NCBI GenBank assembly: GCA_020850315.1
Contig: JADZEY010000024.1
Span: 1 to 51,077, forward strand
Direction of reading: 5' to 3'
DNA length: 51,077 nucleotides
Origin: Armatimonadota bacterium
GTDB lineage: Bacteria > Bacteroidota > Ignavibacteria > OLB7
Under the pieces are notes generated by a model, which ran no database searches, had not been told where the DNA came from, and saw only the letters and a list, made by a program, of their open reading frames with translations. Both the position numbers and the translations under genes were made by a program. Positions 7,158-15,690 of this stretch are shown in pieces. Numbering within the stretch: the first letter of the stretch is position 1; each line of letters opens with the position of its first letter.

Positions 7158-7186
7158 ACGGTTTGCGTACGGTTTACATACGGTGG
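7158..7186. repeat. Three 11-bp-spaced direct repeats, candidate integrase arm sites
   Basis: ACGGTTT occurs at 7158 and 7169 and ACGGTGG at 7180, each spaced exactly 11 bp, about one helical turn, in the gap between the integrase stop and the tRNA. Arm-type sites of tyrosine integrases have this kind of phased direct repetition. Function is inferred from place and spacing. Confidence 0.5.
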
Positions 7187-7252
7187 CTTTACAAAACAAT
7201 GTCAAGAGTTGGACACCTTACGAATCCTAAACTTTGAAAATCGGTCAAAAAC

Positions 7253-7282
7253 AAAGGGAATCGGCTTTCACCGATTCCCTTT
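7253..7282 (-). terminator. Rho-independent terminator of tRNA-Lys
   Basis: 12-bp perfect arms 7253-7264 and 7271-7282 with a 6-nt loop. On the minus strand the hairpin is followed by TTTGTTTTTG. It lies immediately downstream of the tRNA 3' end, on the element side of the inferred attachment site, so it either belongs to the attachment identity block or is brought by the element. Confidence 0.8.
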
Positions 7283-7284
7283 TG

Positions 7285-7357
7285 TGATTCCGTTGGGACT
7301 CGAACCCAAGACCCTCTGATTAAAAGTCAGATGCTCTACCAGCTGAGCTACGGAATC
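7285..7357 (-). tRNA. tRNA-Lys(UUU)
   Basis: 73 nt on the minus strand with a complete cloverleaf: acceptor stem GATTCCG/CGGAATC, D-arm AGCTCAGCTGGTAGAGC, anticodon arm CTGACTTTTAATCAG with anticodon TTT, and T-arm GGGTTCGAGTCCC. The discriminator base is A and CCA is not encoded. The 3' end faces the integrase, so this gene is the inferred attachment site of the element to its left. Confidence 0.97.
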
Positions 7358-7420
7358 AACGCCCTTTTGTAAAAGGGAGCGCAAAAATAGTCTCTCGAAC
7401 CCCTCTCCACAACACTGTTC

Positions 7421-9394
7421 TCAGACTGACACAAGATGACTAACTCCCAACGGCAACCCAATGAACTGGCGCACCACGTTGGCTATCCCTTCGGGCATCA
7501 AATCAAGCTCGGCCAACAACTCTTCGCTGTTGCCATGCTCCACAAACTCGTTAGCTGGCAAGCCATGCACTTTGATGCTTACCTTCTCATGGTACGGTTG
7601 CGTTGCCACGTACTCCAACACCGCGCTTCCGAACCCGCCAGCCACCACGTTGTTTTCTATCGTTAGTACTTTGTCGAACCGGGTGCAGAGTTGGTCAATC
7701 ATGGCGGTGTCCAACGGTTTTGCAAAGCGTGCGTTCACCACTTCGCAGCTGATGCCGTCGGTGGTTTGCAACAGTTCGGCGGCTTGGTGTGCGCGCCAAG
7801 CCATGTCGCCAATGGCAAGGATTGCAACGTCGCGCCCGGCCCGCATGGTCTCGGCCTTGCCAATCGGTAGTTGCTGGAACTCCTTCCGCATCGGCACGCC
7901 GTAGCCTTCGCCGCGTGGATAGCGGAAGGCAATCGGCCCTTGCTTGTGGTTGACAGCAGTGAACAGCATATCGCGAAGCTCTTGCTCATCTTTTGGTGCC
8001 ATCACCACAATGTCCTGGATCACCCGAAGGTAGCTTAGGTCTAGCGCGCCGTGGTGGGTTGGGCCATCGTTTCCGGCAATGCCGGCACGATCCAGCGCAA
8101 AGATCACCGGAAGATGCTGCAACGAGCAGTCGTGCACGATTTGGTCGAACCCACGCTGAAGGAAAGTGCTGTAAATCGCCACCACGGGGATTGCCCCTTC
8201 CACCGCCATTCCTGCGGCAAACGTCACGGCGTGCTCTTCGGCAATTCCAACATCAAAAAATTGGTTTGGCAAGGCTTTCTGCAGAAGGTCTAGGCTGGTT
8301 CCATCGGGCATTGCGGCGGTGATGCCAACAATCCGTGGGTTCTGGCGGGCAAGCTCCACCAATGCTTGGCCGAACACCACTTGCCACTTTGGTGGTTTTG
8401 GCACTCCGCTGCTTGGTGTGGTGATTGCCTTGCCAGTGATTTTATCGGTGGGGCCGCCAAGCGCGTGCAAACGTTGTGCGGAATCAGCTTCGGCGGGGGC
8501 AAACCCCTTCCCTTTCTCGGTGGTGACGTGCAGCAGCACCGGGCCATCAATCGCTTTAGCGAAGTTGAACAGATCCACCAGTTTGGTAACGTTGTGGCCG
8601 TTCTCCGGACCGAAATAATGGAAGCCTAACGCCTCGAACAAAATGCCCGGGGTGATAACCGCCCGCACCCCGTTTTCAATTCGGGAAGCAAGGCGGCGGA
8701 ATCGGTCCCCCCAAGTTCCCATCTCACCAGTAAGGTCCCACACGCGGCCACGAATTTTTTGGGCGATGGTGGTTTGCGCAATCTGGGTGAAGTAATTGCT
8801 GATTGCCCAGACGTTCGGCGCGATTGACATGCGGTTGTCGTTCAGCACCACAATGATGCGGCGTTTCTGCAGGCCGCAGTTGTTCATTGCTTCGTAGGCC
8901 ATTCCCCCGGTCATCGCGCCATCGCCGATGATTGCAACAACGTGGCTATCCTCCCCTTTCAAGTCGCGTGCGGCGGCCAAACCAAGCGCGGCGGAGATGG
9001 AGGTTGTGGCGTGACCCGCGCCAAAAATGTCATACTCACTCTCCTCCTGTTTCAGGAACGGGCTTAGCCCCCCTTTTTGGCGAATCGTGTGCAGGCGTTC
9101 CTTCCGTCCGGTCAAAATTTTGTGAGGGTAGCCCTGGTGTCCGGTGTCGAACACCAGCTTATCCTTCGGGGTGCTGAAGGCGTAGTGTGCGGCAACGGTC
9201 AATTCCACCACGCCAAGCCCGGCACCAAAATGCCCACCAACTTGTGTGATAACATCAATCATGTAGTTGCGCACCTCGGCACATACTTGCCGAAGCTGTG
9301 TTGGATCCAACCGCCGAAGGTCGTGCGGGGAATCAATCAGTTTCAGCAACGGATAGTCGTTGATGTTCACAAGCGGCTGATCGGAGGAAAGCAT
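7421..9394 (-). CDS. dxs: 1-deoxy-D-xylulose-5-phosphate synthase
   Basis: About 657 residues from the ATG at 9394, slightly longer than usual (620-640). Longer frames to 9505 add a Gly/Val-rich leader unlike the family. It condenses pyruvate and glyceraldehyde 3-phosphate to DXP, the first step of the MEP isoprenoid pathway, with thiamine diphosphate. Signatures are His86 in DTGHQGYPHKILTGR, the TPP/Mg site GDGAMTGG (157-164) with NDN (185-187), the catalytic Glu in FDVGIAEEHAVTFAAGMA, and the transketolase Pyr and C-terminal domains (GNDGPTHHGALDLSYLR, FRYPRGEG). The gene stands alone between the tRNA and a repeat-filled gap. Confidence 0.97.
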   Translation of the reverse strand: MLSSDQPLVNINDYPLLKLIDSPHDLRRLDPTQLRQVCAEVRNYMIDVITQVGGHFGAGLGVVELTVAAHYAFSTPKDKLVFDTGHQGYPHKILTGRKERLHTIRQKGGLSPFLKQEESEYDIFGAGHATTSISAALGLAAARDLKGEDSHVVAIIGDGAMTGGMAYEAMNNCGLQKRRIIVVLNDNRMSIAPNVWAISNYFTQIAQTTIAQKIRGRVWDLTGEMGTWGDRFRRLASRIENGVRAVITPGILFEALGFHYFGPENGHNVTKLVDLFNFAKAIDGPVLLHVTTEKGKGFAPAEADSAQRLHALGGPTDKITGKAITTPSSGVPKPPKWQVVFGQALVELARQNPRIVGITAAMPDGTSLDLLQKALPNQFFDVGIAEEHAVTFAAGMAVEGAIPVVAIYSTFLQRGFDQIVHDCSLQHLPVIFALDRAGIAGNDGPTHHGALDLSYLRVIQDIVVMAPKDEQELRDMLFTAVNHKQGPIAFRYPRGEGYGVPMRKEFQQLPIGKAETMRAGRDVAILAIGDMAWRAHQAAELLQTTDGISCEVVNARFAKPLDTAMIDQLCTRFDKVLTIENNVVAGGFGSAVLEYVATQPYHEKVSIKVHGLPANEFVEHGNSEELLAELDLMPEGIANVVRQFIGLPLGVSHLVSV

Positions 9395-9610
9395 AGTTCT
9401 ATCTTGGAAAACGTTCACAGAAACCCCGCACTTGGAAACGCCGACCGGAATCTCCATTCTTCCACCATCACATGACCCCATTACCCCAGTGCCGACACAC
9501 CACAACGGGGTGATGAATCAGCAAGGTACGCCAGCAGCACTGGCGTGAAAATAACCACACGCACGAATTGCGTGAGGTAGTGAGAAGTAACAGGCGAAGG
9601 GAATGCCAAG

Positions 9611-9724
9611 TGGTGAAGAGTGAATGGTGAAGAGTGAAGAGTGAATGGTGAAGAGTGAAATGGCCACCGACCACTGACCACCGACCACTGACCACTGACC
9701 ACTGACTACTGACCACTGACTACT
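9611..9724. repeat. Heptanucleotide repeat tracts (GTGAAGA and GACCACT families)
   Basis: In the 326-bp gap upstream of dxs, a GTGAAGA/GTGAATG tract (about 9611-9660) runs directly into a GACCACT/GACTACT tract (about 9663-9724), both with a 7-bp period. The rest of the gap (9395-9610) shows no gene or clear signal. Related tracts recur at seven other intergenic places in the window. Confidence 0.85.
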
Positions 9725-10277
9725 GCCCCCCCACTTCCTTCTCTGCCCTCATCGTCACCCACATTACTTGCGTCAGGTCTCCGATGGATTTGCTGAGTTT
9801 CAGCGCAAGCCGCTGCCACAACCCTTCGCGAAGCCGCCACGAGCGGCGCAACAACCCAACGGAAATCTCCAACGACACTCTGCGGAAACAGGCCGTGGTG
9901 TAGTATGGCCGCGCCTTGCGGAAGGTTGAGCCAACATCAAAAAACTGCAACGTGTTCTCGTTGAAAAATCGCTGGTGGGTGGGGTCGTTGAACATGTGAA
10001 TGCTGTTGAAATAGGGGATGCGGAACTCCACAATTCCCCCCGGCTTCAGCACCCGCCACAGCTCCTCCATCGTGGCCACGGTTTCGGGAAGATGCTCGAT
10101 GATGTCGTGGGCGATAACGCTGTCGAAGGTGTGATCCAGGAATGGCCAGGGGAACCGGCGAAGATCGTGCGCAACGTCCACGCCGGGAAGCATTGCAAGA
10201 TCAAGATTCGTCCATTTCACCTCCGGCGTTGATTGCCGAATATCTGTCCCACAGGCAAGGTTTAGGTTATGAAGCAT
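9720..10277 (-). CDS. Class I SAM-dependent methyltransferase (type 11)
   Basis: About 185 residues from the ATG at 10277. The longer frame to 10394 only translates intergenic heptamer repeats (SGQWSVVSG), so I reject it. Motif I is LNLACGTD at residues 4-11, close to the N-terminus. Then come the acidic strand end WTNLDLA, the motif FDSVIAHDIIEHLP and the post-motif ELWRVLKPGGIVEFRIPYF. This layout is typical of methyltransferases acting on small molecules or sugars. The C-terminal third is basic and helical (RRSWRLREGLWQRLALKLSKSI) and may touch the membrane. Substrate unknown. It is in the same direction as porU upstream but separated by 169 bp of repeats. Confidence 0.85.
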   Translation of the reverse strand: MLHNLNLACGTDIRQSTPEVKWTNLDLAMLPGVDVAHDLRRFPWPFLDHTFDSVIAHDIIEHLPETVATMEELWRVLKPGGIVEFRIPYFNSIHMFNDPTHQRFFNENTLQFFDVGSTFRKARPYYTTACFRRVSLEISVGLLRRSWRLREGLWQRLALKLSKSIGDLTQVMWVTMRAEKEVGGQ

Positions 10278-10280
10278 TTG

Positions 10281-10360
10281 GAGAAATGGAGAATGCCAAA
10301 TTGAGAATTGAGAATGGAGCATAGCCTCTTTGCCACTGACCACTGACCACTGACCACTAC
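10281..10360. repeat. Heptanucleotide repeats (GAGAATT/GAGAATG and GACCACT)
   Basis: A GAGAATG/GAGAATT tract (about 10281-10319) is followed by a GACCACT tract (about 10333-10360) between porU and the methyltransferase, both with a 7-bp period. They create a false N-terminal extension of the methyltransferase frame. Confidence 0.8.
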
Positions 10361-10445
10361 CTTCCTTTAGATACCATCTTGCCCCGCAGCTCAATGATTA
10401 CTACGGGGCAAGGCTTGGTTTTGCGGGATAGCGACGGGGGGCTAT

Positions 10446-13400
10446 CTATCTGGCAATCACCAGTTTCTCAATCGTCTCGAACGTTTCGCTTACTCCCCCT
10501 TCGGCACTGGTTTTGGTGGCGCGGACGCGGTAGTAATAGACCCCGTTGGCAAGCGGGTCGCCGTCGCGATCGCGCCCGTCCCAGTGAAGTTTCACCCTGC
10601 GTTGCTGCACCGCCGTTGCTTCCAGCGTCTGGACTTTTCTTCCACTTGGAGTGAAAATTGCTATCTCCACATCCAGCGGAACGCCCTGGTTATGCCGGAA
10701 GGTGAAATCGGTTTCGCGAGAAATTGGGTTGGGGTAGTTGGCGATTTCCGTCAGCTGCATGGCAGGGTTCTCTCCGGTTCCCACAATCTTAAAAATGGCG
10801 ATCCCTTCGGCAGAGTTGTTGAAGATGTCCCACGCACGCACCCGCACCGTGTGTTCCCCCTGCTCAAGGCTCAACAGCTCACGTTCTGCGCTCCCCTCGC
10901 GGTAGTCGGTGGGTGAGGTTGTGTAGAGGTCGGTAAGGTCAATGGCGTTAGGTGAGCCGTTAATCCATGCTTCAATCCGGTGGCCCAGCCCCGCGCCGGA
11001 GGAGTTAATGCCGCTTCCGTCGCGAAGGTCAACGATCAGCATTGGCGTTGGGGTCACAACGTCGCCGGAGCTAAATGTGCGATCATCAAGGAAGATTTTG
11101 ATTTTGGGACCCTCGGTGTCCACAACGGTTGTGGTGTCGGAACCATACACCATGATGTGGTTGGTTCCGCCAACGGCATCTTCAACATCGTTGAAAGCAT
11201 AGCCGTGAAGCCGTGCCAATGCCGAATCGTAGGAGATATCCTTTGGCACCCGGAATTGGATGGTGAACTGGCCGTTCACCACCGGTGCGGGGCCACGGAA
11301 CAACTGGCCACCTTGTAGCACCATCTGCTCGGAAAAGTTATCGCTCACCACCACCTGCGCCCGGCTGGCATCGTACAGGGTGACGATTGCTGTGCCGTTG
11401 AAATCACCACGCAGCGTCCCATCACGGTCGCGGATCACCCCTTTCACCGTCACCAGTTGCAGCGCGCCCACCATCACAGTATCGTTGGCCACCAGCGAAT
11501 CGTTGACCGTCACAATCTCCACCGAATCTTTCGGCAGGTTCAGGTACATCGTCGGGTCGCCAAACAGAATGTACTTTTCATCGTTGCTAAACGAGCTGTA
11601 TCGCCGGGTTTTTGCGGCCAGCATCGCTTGCCCAACATTCAAAAACTGCAATGTGGTGGAATCGCGCGCGAACAGCTTGCTGAAATATTCCCGCATCAGC
11701 GCGTTGTTCTGGTCAATATAGACCCCCCGCGTTGTTGCCAACACCCCGATTGCCCCGCCACCTTCATGCAGCAGAAACAACTCACCGCCGGAAGGGTTGG
11801 CGGGATCATCAAACCGGCCGAAGTTGCAGGTGACAGCCGAGACGAACGTGAGCATAGAGTCGTTGGTGAGCTTCGGAATCAAGGCATCTTTCTGCAGAAC
11901 CGACTCGTGTCCCCAAACGTTCGGATTTCCGTGGCCAACCCAGTTGACGATTACCGCGCCACGGTTCAGGTAGGTTAGCAAATCTTGGGCTGCGGCTGGC
12001 TTTGTCCCAACTCCGGTTACTTCGGTTGGGTAGGTGGCCAGATAGATTTTCTTGTTGTCGGTCCAGTCCGGAAGGAAATCGCTGATTAACGCTTCGGATT
12101 GCCCCAGAAAGCCGTGCCCTTCATTGGTTGGAAGATTATCGTCCGAGACCAACACCAGCGTATGCCGCCACGCGCCAAAATTCTTGCTGGATTCATACTG
12201 CTTGATTTTCCCGAGTATCACCTCCATCTGCTCCGAATTCTCGACGGGGAAACGCCCAAGCATCAGGTCTGGGAAAGCATCGTTGCCAACAACACGGGCA
12301 TAGTAATCATCGAAGGCACTGGAGGAGATGCGGTCGTAGGAATCGTCATCCTCGGTTTCCATGGTGGGAACAAGCTGCTGTTGGCGGCTGCTGATGTTCC
12401 GGTAGTCGAACGTTCCATCGCCCACCAGCACCACGTACAGCGGCGGGCGCGACCATGATTTCACCGCTTGTGCAAGGTAGTCGCGGATAGCCGTGGGGTC
12501 CAAGTTCCCGTTGGAGTACTCGGTGTAAATTTCATCGGTTGTCACCACCGCAGCCTTGTGTTTCCCGGCTGCGTTCCGATAGTCGGCATACTGCTGGGCA
12601 GCGGTTTTGAAATCCTTGTGGGTGATTACCAGAACATCGGCGTTCAGTGGGCGGTTGCGAAGGTCGCCAAAGTCGGCAGGTGTGGCCGTTGCCACTTTTT
12701 TGGCTTTGCTGGCCGAGCCAATGAAATACCGTTGCGCACCGTTGCGGAGCAGCGACAACGGGCCACGGAAGCTGTAATCGCCCGATGTTGATGGGCGATA
12801 GAGTTCCTGTGGGTTCACCGGGTCGGTGATGTCTAACCCAATCAAATCCCCGGCGGAAAATCCACGAATCGTGTATCCCGCAATCCCCGTCCCCGTTGGC
12901 GATTCAAAGGTGATCTCATCGTTGACTGCCAGCAACAAGCGGCCATAGTGGATTTCGAAATAATCCAGATACCCGCTCCCTTGCCGGTTGGAAGCAAACG
13001 AAAGGCGGAGTGCGCTTTGATTATCGGAAGGGATAGCCGAGCCATTGATTGTGAACAACCCCGCAGTAGCGTTCATCATTTCGTCGCCACAGAACTTGCA
13101 GTCATTGGGGCCATACACCGAAAGCACGCCCATCTGGTTTCCCCCTTCTGTAGCGGTGAAGGTTCCGCTTCCGCCACGCACCGCATTCCCCACGCGCACC
13201 CGATAGAACAACGGCTGCGACCGATCGAGTCCCGGAAGCGTGTTGACAAACGTGCGGGTATCGGTGACGGAAGGATCGCTGATGATAAACTGCGTGCCAA
13301 ACCACCCCTTGCCAGAACCGGAGCCTGCGTTGTTGATTGCTACGGCGTTGTACAGGTCTTCATCGTGAACAAGTTTGGCGCGCCCGGCGGTGGGGAACGT

Positions 13401-14525
13401 GGTAGCATCGTCGGGGGCAATTTGCTCCGGAAAATCACGCGAGGGATCGCCATCCACCGCCACGATGTAGCTATTGGCCTTCACATACACGTTTTGCTGG
13501 TGTACGGGAATGCTGTCATTGGAGCGATACCCCCAACGGGTTGGCCCAACGCCGTAGAACAGCACCCGCGTTGCCTTTCCGCCGCTGGTCTCCACGCGTG
13601 CTGGGATTTGGCGCATCCGGTTGCTGTCGGCAGCGGGAATATCTTCCGGCATTGGCCCTCCATCGCCGCCGTACATAGCGATTCGGGAAGGATCCACCGT
13701 CGCAAGGTCAATCCCACCATTCTTAAAATCCTCGGCACGAAGTTCGTACAGGCCATCCTCTTTCACTTCCACACGCATCCATGCCCGCGCCGCGTTGGTG
13801 GCTGTGCGGCGTGCAAAGGGCTGCGGAACCGTTACCGGCTTTGCCCACGCTGCGGCTGCCGATGGATTGTCAAACAATCCAACCCCAAACTGCTGGCGTG
13901 CTGGCACGGTAGCCCGCGCCGCACTTGCCGCTGCTGCCGAATTATACCGAACGCGAACGGTGGCCGATTGCAAAAAACGAACGGTGTTGGCCGAAGGGTC
14001 GAAGCGATACGGGGAAATGATAATCTGGCCAACGTGATTGGTGCGGGCAATCCCCGCATAGCGCAGCGTTGCTGGGGCAGCGTCAACATTGGCGGCCACG
14101 TAAGCAGCCGGGTTGGGTTGATACCGAGGGACGCTAAACCCTTGCTGATCGGTGGTGATGTAAGGAACCGGAGCAATCCGTGCGGAGATTGCCGGGCCGT
14201 ACTGAGCCGACACTACCTCCAACGTATTCCCTTCCGGCGACGGAAGCGCCAGCGGGATAACAATCCCCTGCTGCATCGGCGCGCCGGGCTGGTCCAAATT
14301 CAGAACTGTACCCGATGCGACCGCAACCAGAAGCTCACCGCTGGGGATTCGTGTGGTGTCAATCTTTGGCTTGACGGTTGCCACAAACTGGCGTGTGTCG
14401 TTTGTTTCGATACTCACCCCATCCCCCCCCCCGCCGCGTGAGTAGACGGGGGCAGCAATGGCAAGCGTGGAAAGGGCTGCAAGAAGAAATCTGCTGTGAA
14501 GTCGGGCTGCTGTCCGAGGCATCAT
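10446..14525 (-). CDS. porU: Gingipain-type C25 peptidase, T9SS sortase PorU-like
   Basis: 1359 residues. A signal peptide (1-29, cut near APVYSR) is followed by a long beta-rich N-terminal region, then the caspase-like C25 domain (about 625-960). The catalytic pair is His865 in NWVGHGNPNVWGHE and Cys900 in SAVTCNFGRFDDP. Ig-like segments follow, and the end is a FlgD-like/T9SS C-terminal domain (NPISRETDFTF, then DGRDRDGDPLANGVYYYRV and EKLVIAR). PorU is the outer-membrane sortase that removes C-terminal signals from T9SS cargo and attaches them to the surface. Length and architecture fit PorU better than a secreted gingipain. No other Por gene is adjacent, so the rest of the apparatus must lie elsewhere. 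Confidence 0.85.
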   Translation of the reverse strand: MMPRTAARLHSRFLLAALSTLAIAAPVYSRGGGGDGVSIETNDTRQFVATVKPKIDTTRIPSGELLVAVASGTVLNLDQPGAPMQQGIVIPLALPSPEGNTLEVVSAQYGPAISARIAPVPYITTDQQGFSVPRYQPNPAAYVAANVDAAPATLRYAGIARTNHVGQIIISPYRFDPSANTVRFLQSATVRVRYNSAAAASAARATVPARQQFGVGLFDNPSAAAAWAKPVTVPQPFARRTATNAARAWMRVEVKEDGLYELRAEDFKNGGIDLATVDPSRIAMYGGDGGPMPEDIPAADSNRMRQIPARVETSGGKATRVLFYGVGPTRWGYRSNDSIPVHQQNVYVKANSYIVAVDGDPSRDFPEQIAPDDATTFPTAGRAKLVHDEDLYNAVAINNAGSGSGKGWFGTQFIISDPSVTDTRTFVNTLPGLDRSQPLFYRVRVGNAVRGGSGTFTATEGGNQMGVLSVYGPNDCKFCGDEMMNATAGLFTINGSAIPSDNQSALRLSFASNRQGSGYLDYFEIHYGRLLLAVNDEITFESPTGTGIAGYTIRGFSAGDLIGLDITDPVNPQELYRPSTSGDYSFRGPLSLLRNGAQRYFIGSASKAKKVATATPADFGDLRNRPLNADVLVITHKDFKTAAQQYADYRNAAGKHKAAVVTTDEIYTEYSNGNLDPTAIRDYLAQAVKSWSRPPLYVVLVGDGTFDYRNISSRQQQLVPTMETEDDDSYDRISSSAFDDYYARVVGNDAFPDLMLGRFPVENSEQMEVILGKIKQYESSKNFGAWRHTLVLVSDDNLPTNEGHGFLGQSEALISDFLPDWTDNKKIYLATYPTEVTGVGTKPAAAQDLLTYLNRGAVIVNWVGHGNPNVWGHESVLQKDALIPKLTNDSMLTFVSAVTCNFGRFDDPANPSGGELFLLHEGGGAIGVLATTRGVYIDQNNALMREYFSKLFARDSTTLQFLNVGQAMLAAKTRRYSSFSNDEKYILFGDPTMYLNLPKDSVEIVTVNDSLVANDTVMVGALQLVTVKGVIRDRDGTLRGDFNGTAIVTLYDASRAQVVVSDNFSEQMVLQGGQLFRGPAPVVNGQFTIQFRVPKDISYDSALARLHGYAFNDVEDAVGGTNHIMVYGSDTTTVVDTEGPKIKIFLDDRTFSSGDVVTPTPMLIVDLRDGSGINSSGAGLGHRIEAWINGSPNAIDLTDLYTTSPTDYREGSAERELLSLEQGEHTVRVRAWDIFNNSAEGIAIFKIVGTGENPAMQLTEIANYPNPISRETDFTFRHNQGVPLDVEIAIFTPSGRKVQTLEATAVQQRRVKLHWDGRDRDGDPLANGVYYYRVRATKTSAEGGVSETFETIEKLVIAR

Positions 14526-14922
14526 GGCTGGCTGGTTATTCTGGATTCAAATACTGGCACTGGGAACGATTTGGGATGCGGCATATTGCCACAACACATC
14601 ACCCTGTTCAAACGGCGGCTAAATAGTGCAACCGCCGGATTTCCTGCAAGGCAAAGTTTCGTCCTGTCTCCCCTTCTTACGGAATCAGGGAACGGGGGAT
14701 AGAGGTGTCTGTGGGGTCGCCAAGCGTCTGCTCGGCAACCGCACTGGCGAGAATCGGTATCAAGTATCTGTCGTTGCAACTGACCACTGACCACTGACAA
14801 CTGACAACTGACCACTGACAACCGACCACCGACAACCTCTGTTAAAATTCTCCAATAAATCAACTATTTTCGGCCACTGCTCAATCAAGCCATGATGTTG
14901 CTTCACAAGATTCATTCTGCCA
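14526..14922. other. Intergenic region with heptamer and GCTCGG hairpin repeats
   Basis: This 397-bp gap between divergent porU and the kduD-like gene has no credible gene. It contains a copy of the AAGCGTCTGCTCGGCA block (about 14721-14740), repeated at 34.7 and 34.8 kb, and a GACCACT/GACAACT tract (about 14775-14836). Promoters for both flanking genes should lie here, but none is clear enough to place. Confidence 0.7.
14775..14836. repeat. Heptanucleotide repeat tract (GACCACT/GACAACT)
   Basis: About nine 7-bp units alternate between GACCACT, GACAACT, GACAACC and GACCACC just upstream of the kduD-like gene. It is of the same family as the tracts at 9.7, 10.3, 15.7 and 41.1 kb. Confidence 0.85.
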
Positions 14923-15690
14923 ATGTCCATTGCTTCACTGTTTGATCTTCGGGGGAAAGTCGCGCTTGTCACCGGCCCCTCGCGGGGGATCGGGGCAGCT
15001 GCGGCTGAGATTCTGGCCGAGGCCGGGGCCAACATCCTTCTGCTTGGTCGCCAGATGCAGGCATTGCAGCAACAGGCCGAACGGCTTACGCAGCTTGGTG
15101 TTGGAACCCGCTGCATCCGTTGCGACGTTGGCAATCCCAACCAGGTCTGCGATGCCGCGCACCAAGCCCTTGCCGCCTTCGGCCATGTTGATATTCTTGT
15201 GAACAACGCTGGCATCATCCGCCGCGCACCCGCTGCCGAATACTTGTTGGAAGACTGGCAAACGGTGCTGGATACAAATCTCACCGGAGCATTTCTGCTG
15301 ACGCAGCAAATTGGCAAAGCGATGGTGGAACGGGGGGCGGGGAAAATCATCAACATCGCCTCGCTGCTGTCGTTTTCTGGTGGGATGAACGTTGTGGCCT
15401 ACACCGCCAGCAAAAGCGCGCTTGCCGGAATCACACGTGCGTTTGCCAACGAATGGGGAAAGCATGGGGTGAACGTCAATGCCATTGCCCCCGGCTACAT
15501 TCGGACCCAAGCAACCGCCGCGTTGCAGAACGATCCGCAACGCTACCAAGCATTGCTCTCACGAATCCCAGCCGGACGCTGGGGTGAACCGGAGGACCTG
15601 AAAGGCCCCATCCTGTTCCTTGCCTCGGCGGCCAGCAACTACGTCAACGGCCACATCCTGACGGTGGATGGAGGTTGGATGGCAGCCTAA
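14923..15690 (+). CDS. kduD: SDR oxidoreductase, KduD-like (2-dehydro-3-deoxygluconate 5-dehydrogenase)
   Basis: 255 residues, a full-length classical SDR. The cofactor motif is TGPSRGIG (17-24), followed by NNAG (94-97). The catalytic Ser147, Tyr160 and Lys164 lie in INIASLLSFSGGMNVVAYTASK. Stretches NNAGIIRR, IPAGRWGEPEDLKGP and ASNYVNGHILTVDGGW are close to KduD, which interconverts keto forms of deoxygluconate in pectin/uronate breakdown with NAD. Gluconate 5-dehydrogenase is the main alternative. No other uronate genes are nearby, so the physiological substrate is uncertain. Downstream, after a repeat-filled gap, is a large ATPase regulator on the same strand. Confidence 0.83.
   Translation: MSIASLFDLRGKVALVTGPSRGIGAAAAEILAEAGANILLLGRQMQALQQQAERLTQLGVGTRCIRCDVGNPNQVCDAAHQALAAFGHVDILVNNAGIIRRAPAAEYLLEDWQTVLDTNLTGAFLLTQQIGKAMVERGAGKIINIASLLSFSGGMNVVAYTASKSALAGITRAFANEWGKHGVNVNAIAPGYIRTQATAALQNDPQRYQALLSRIPAGRWGEPEDLKGPILFLASAASNYVNGHILTVDGGWMAA

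Noticed and set aside
9663-9724. Heptamer tracts as a CRISPR array
   Set aside because: Units are 7 bp and contiguous, without 20-40 bp repeats or unique spacers, and no cas genes are present.
12948-14441. Long plus-strand open frame (497 codons) antisense to porU
   Set aside because: Composition is Arg/Cys/His-rich with no recognisable domain, and it mirrors the porU codon pattern. The porU reading has signal peptide, catalytic residues and C-terminal domain.
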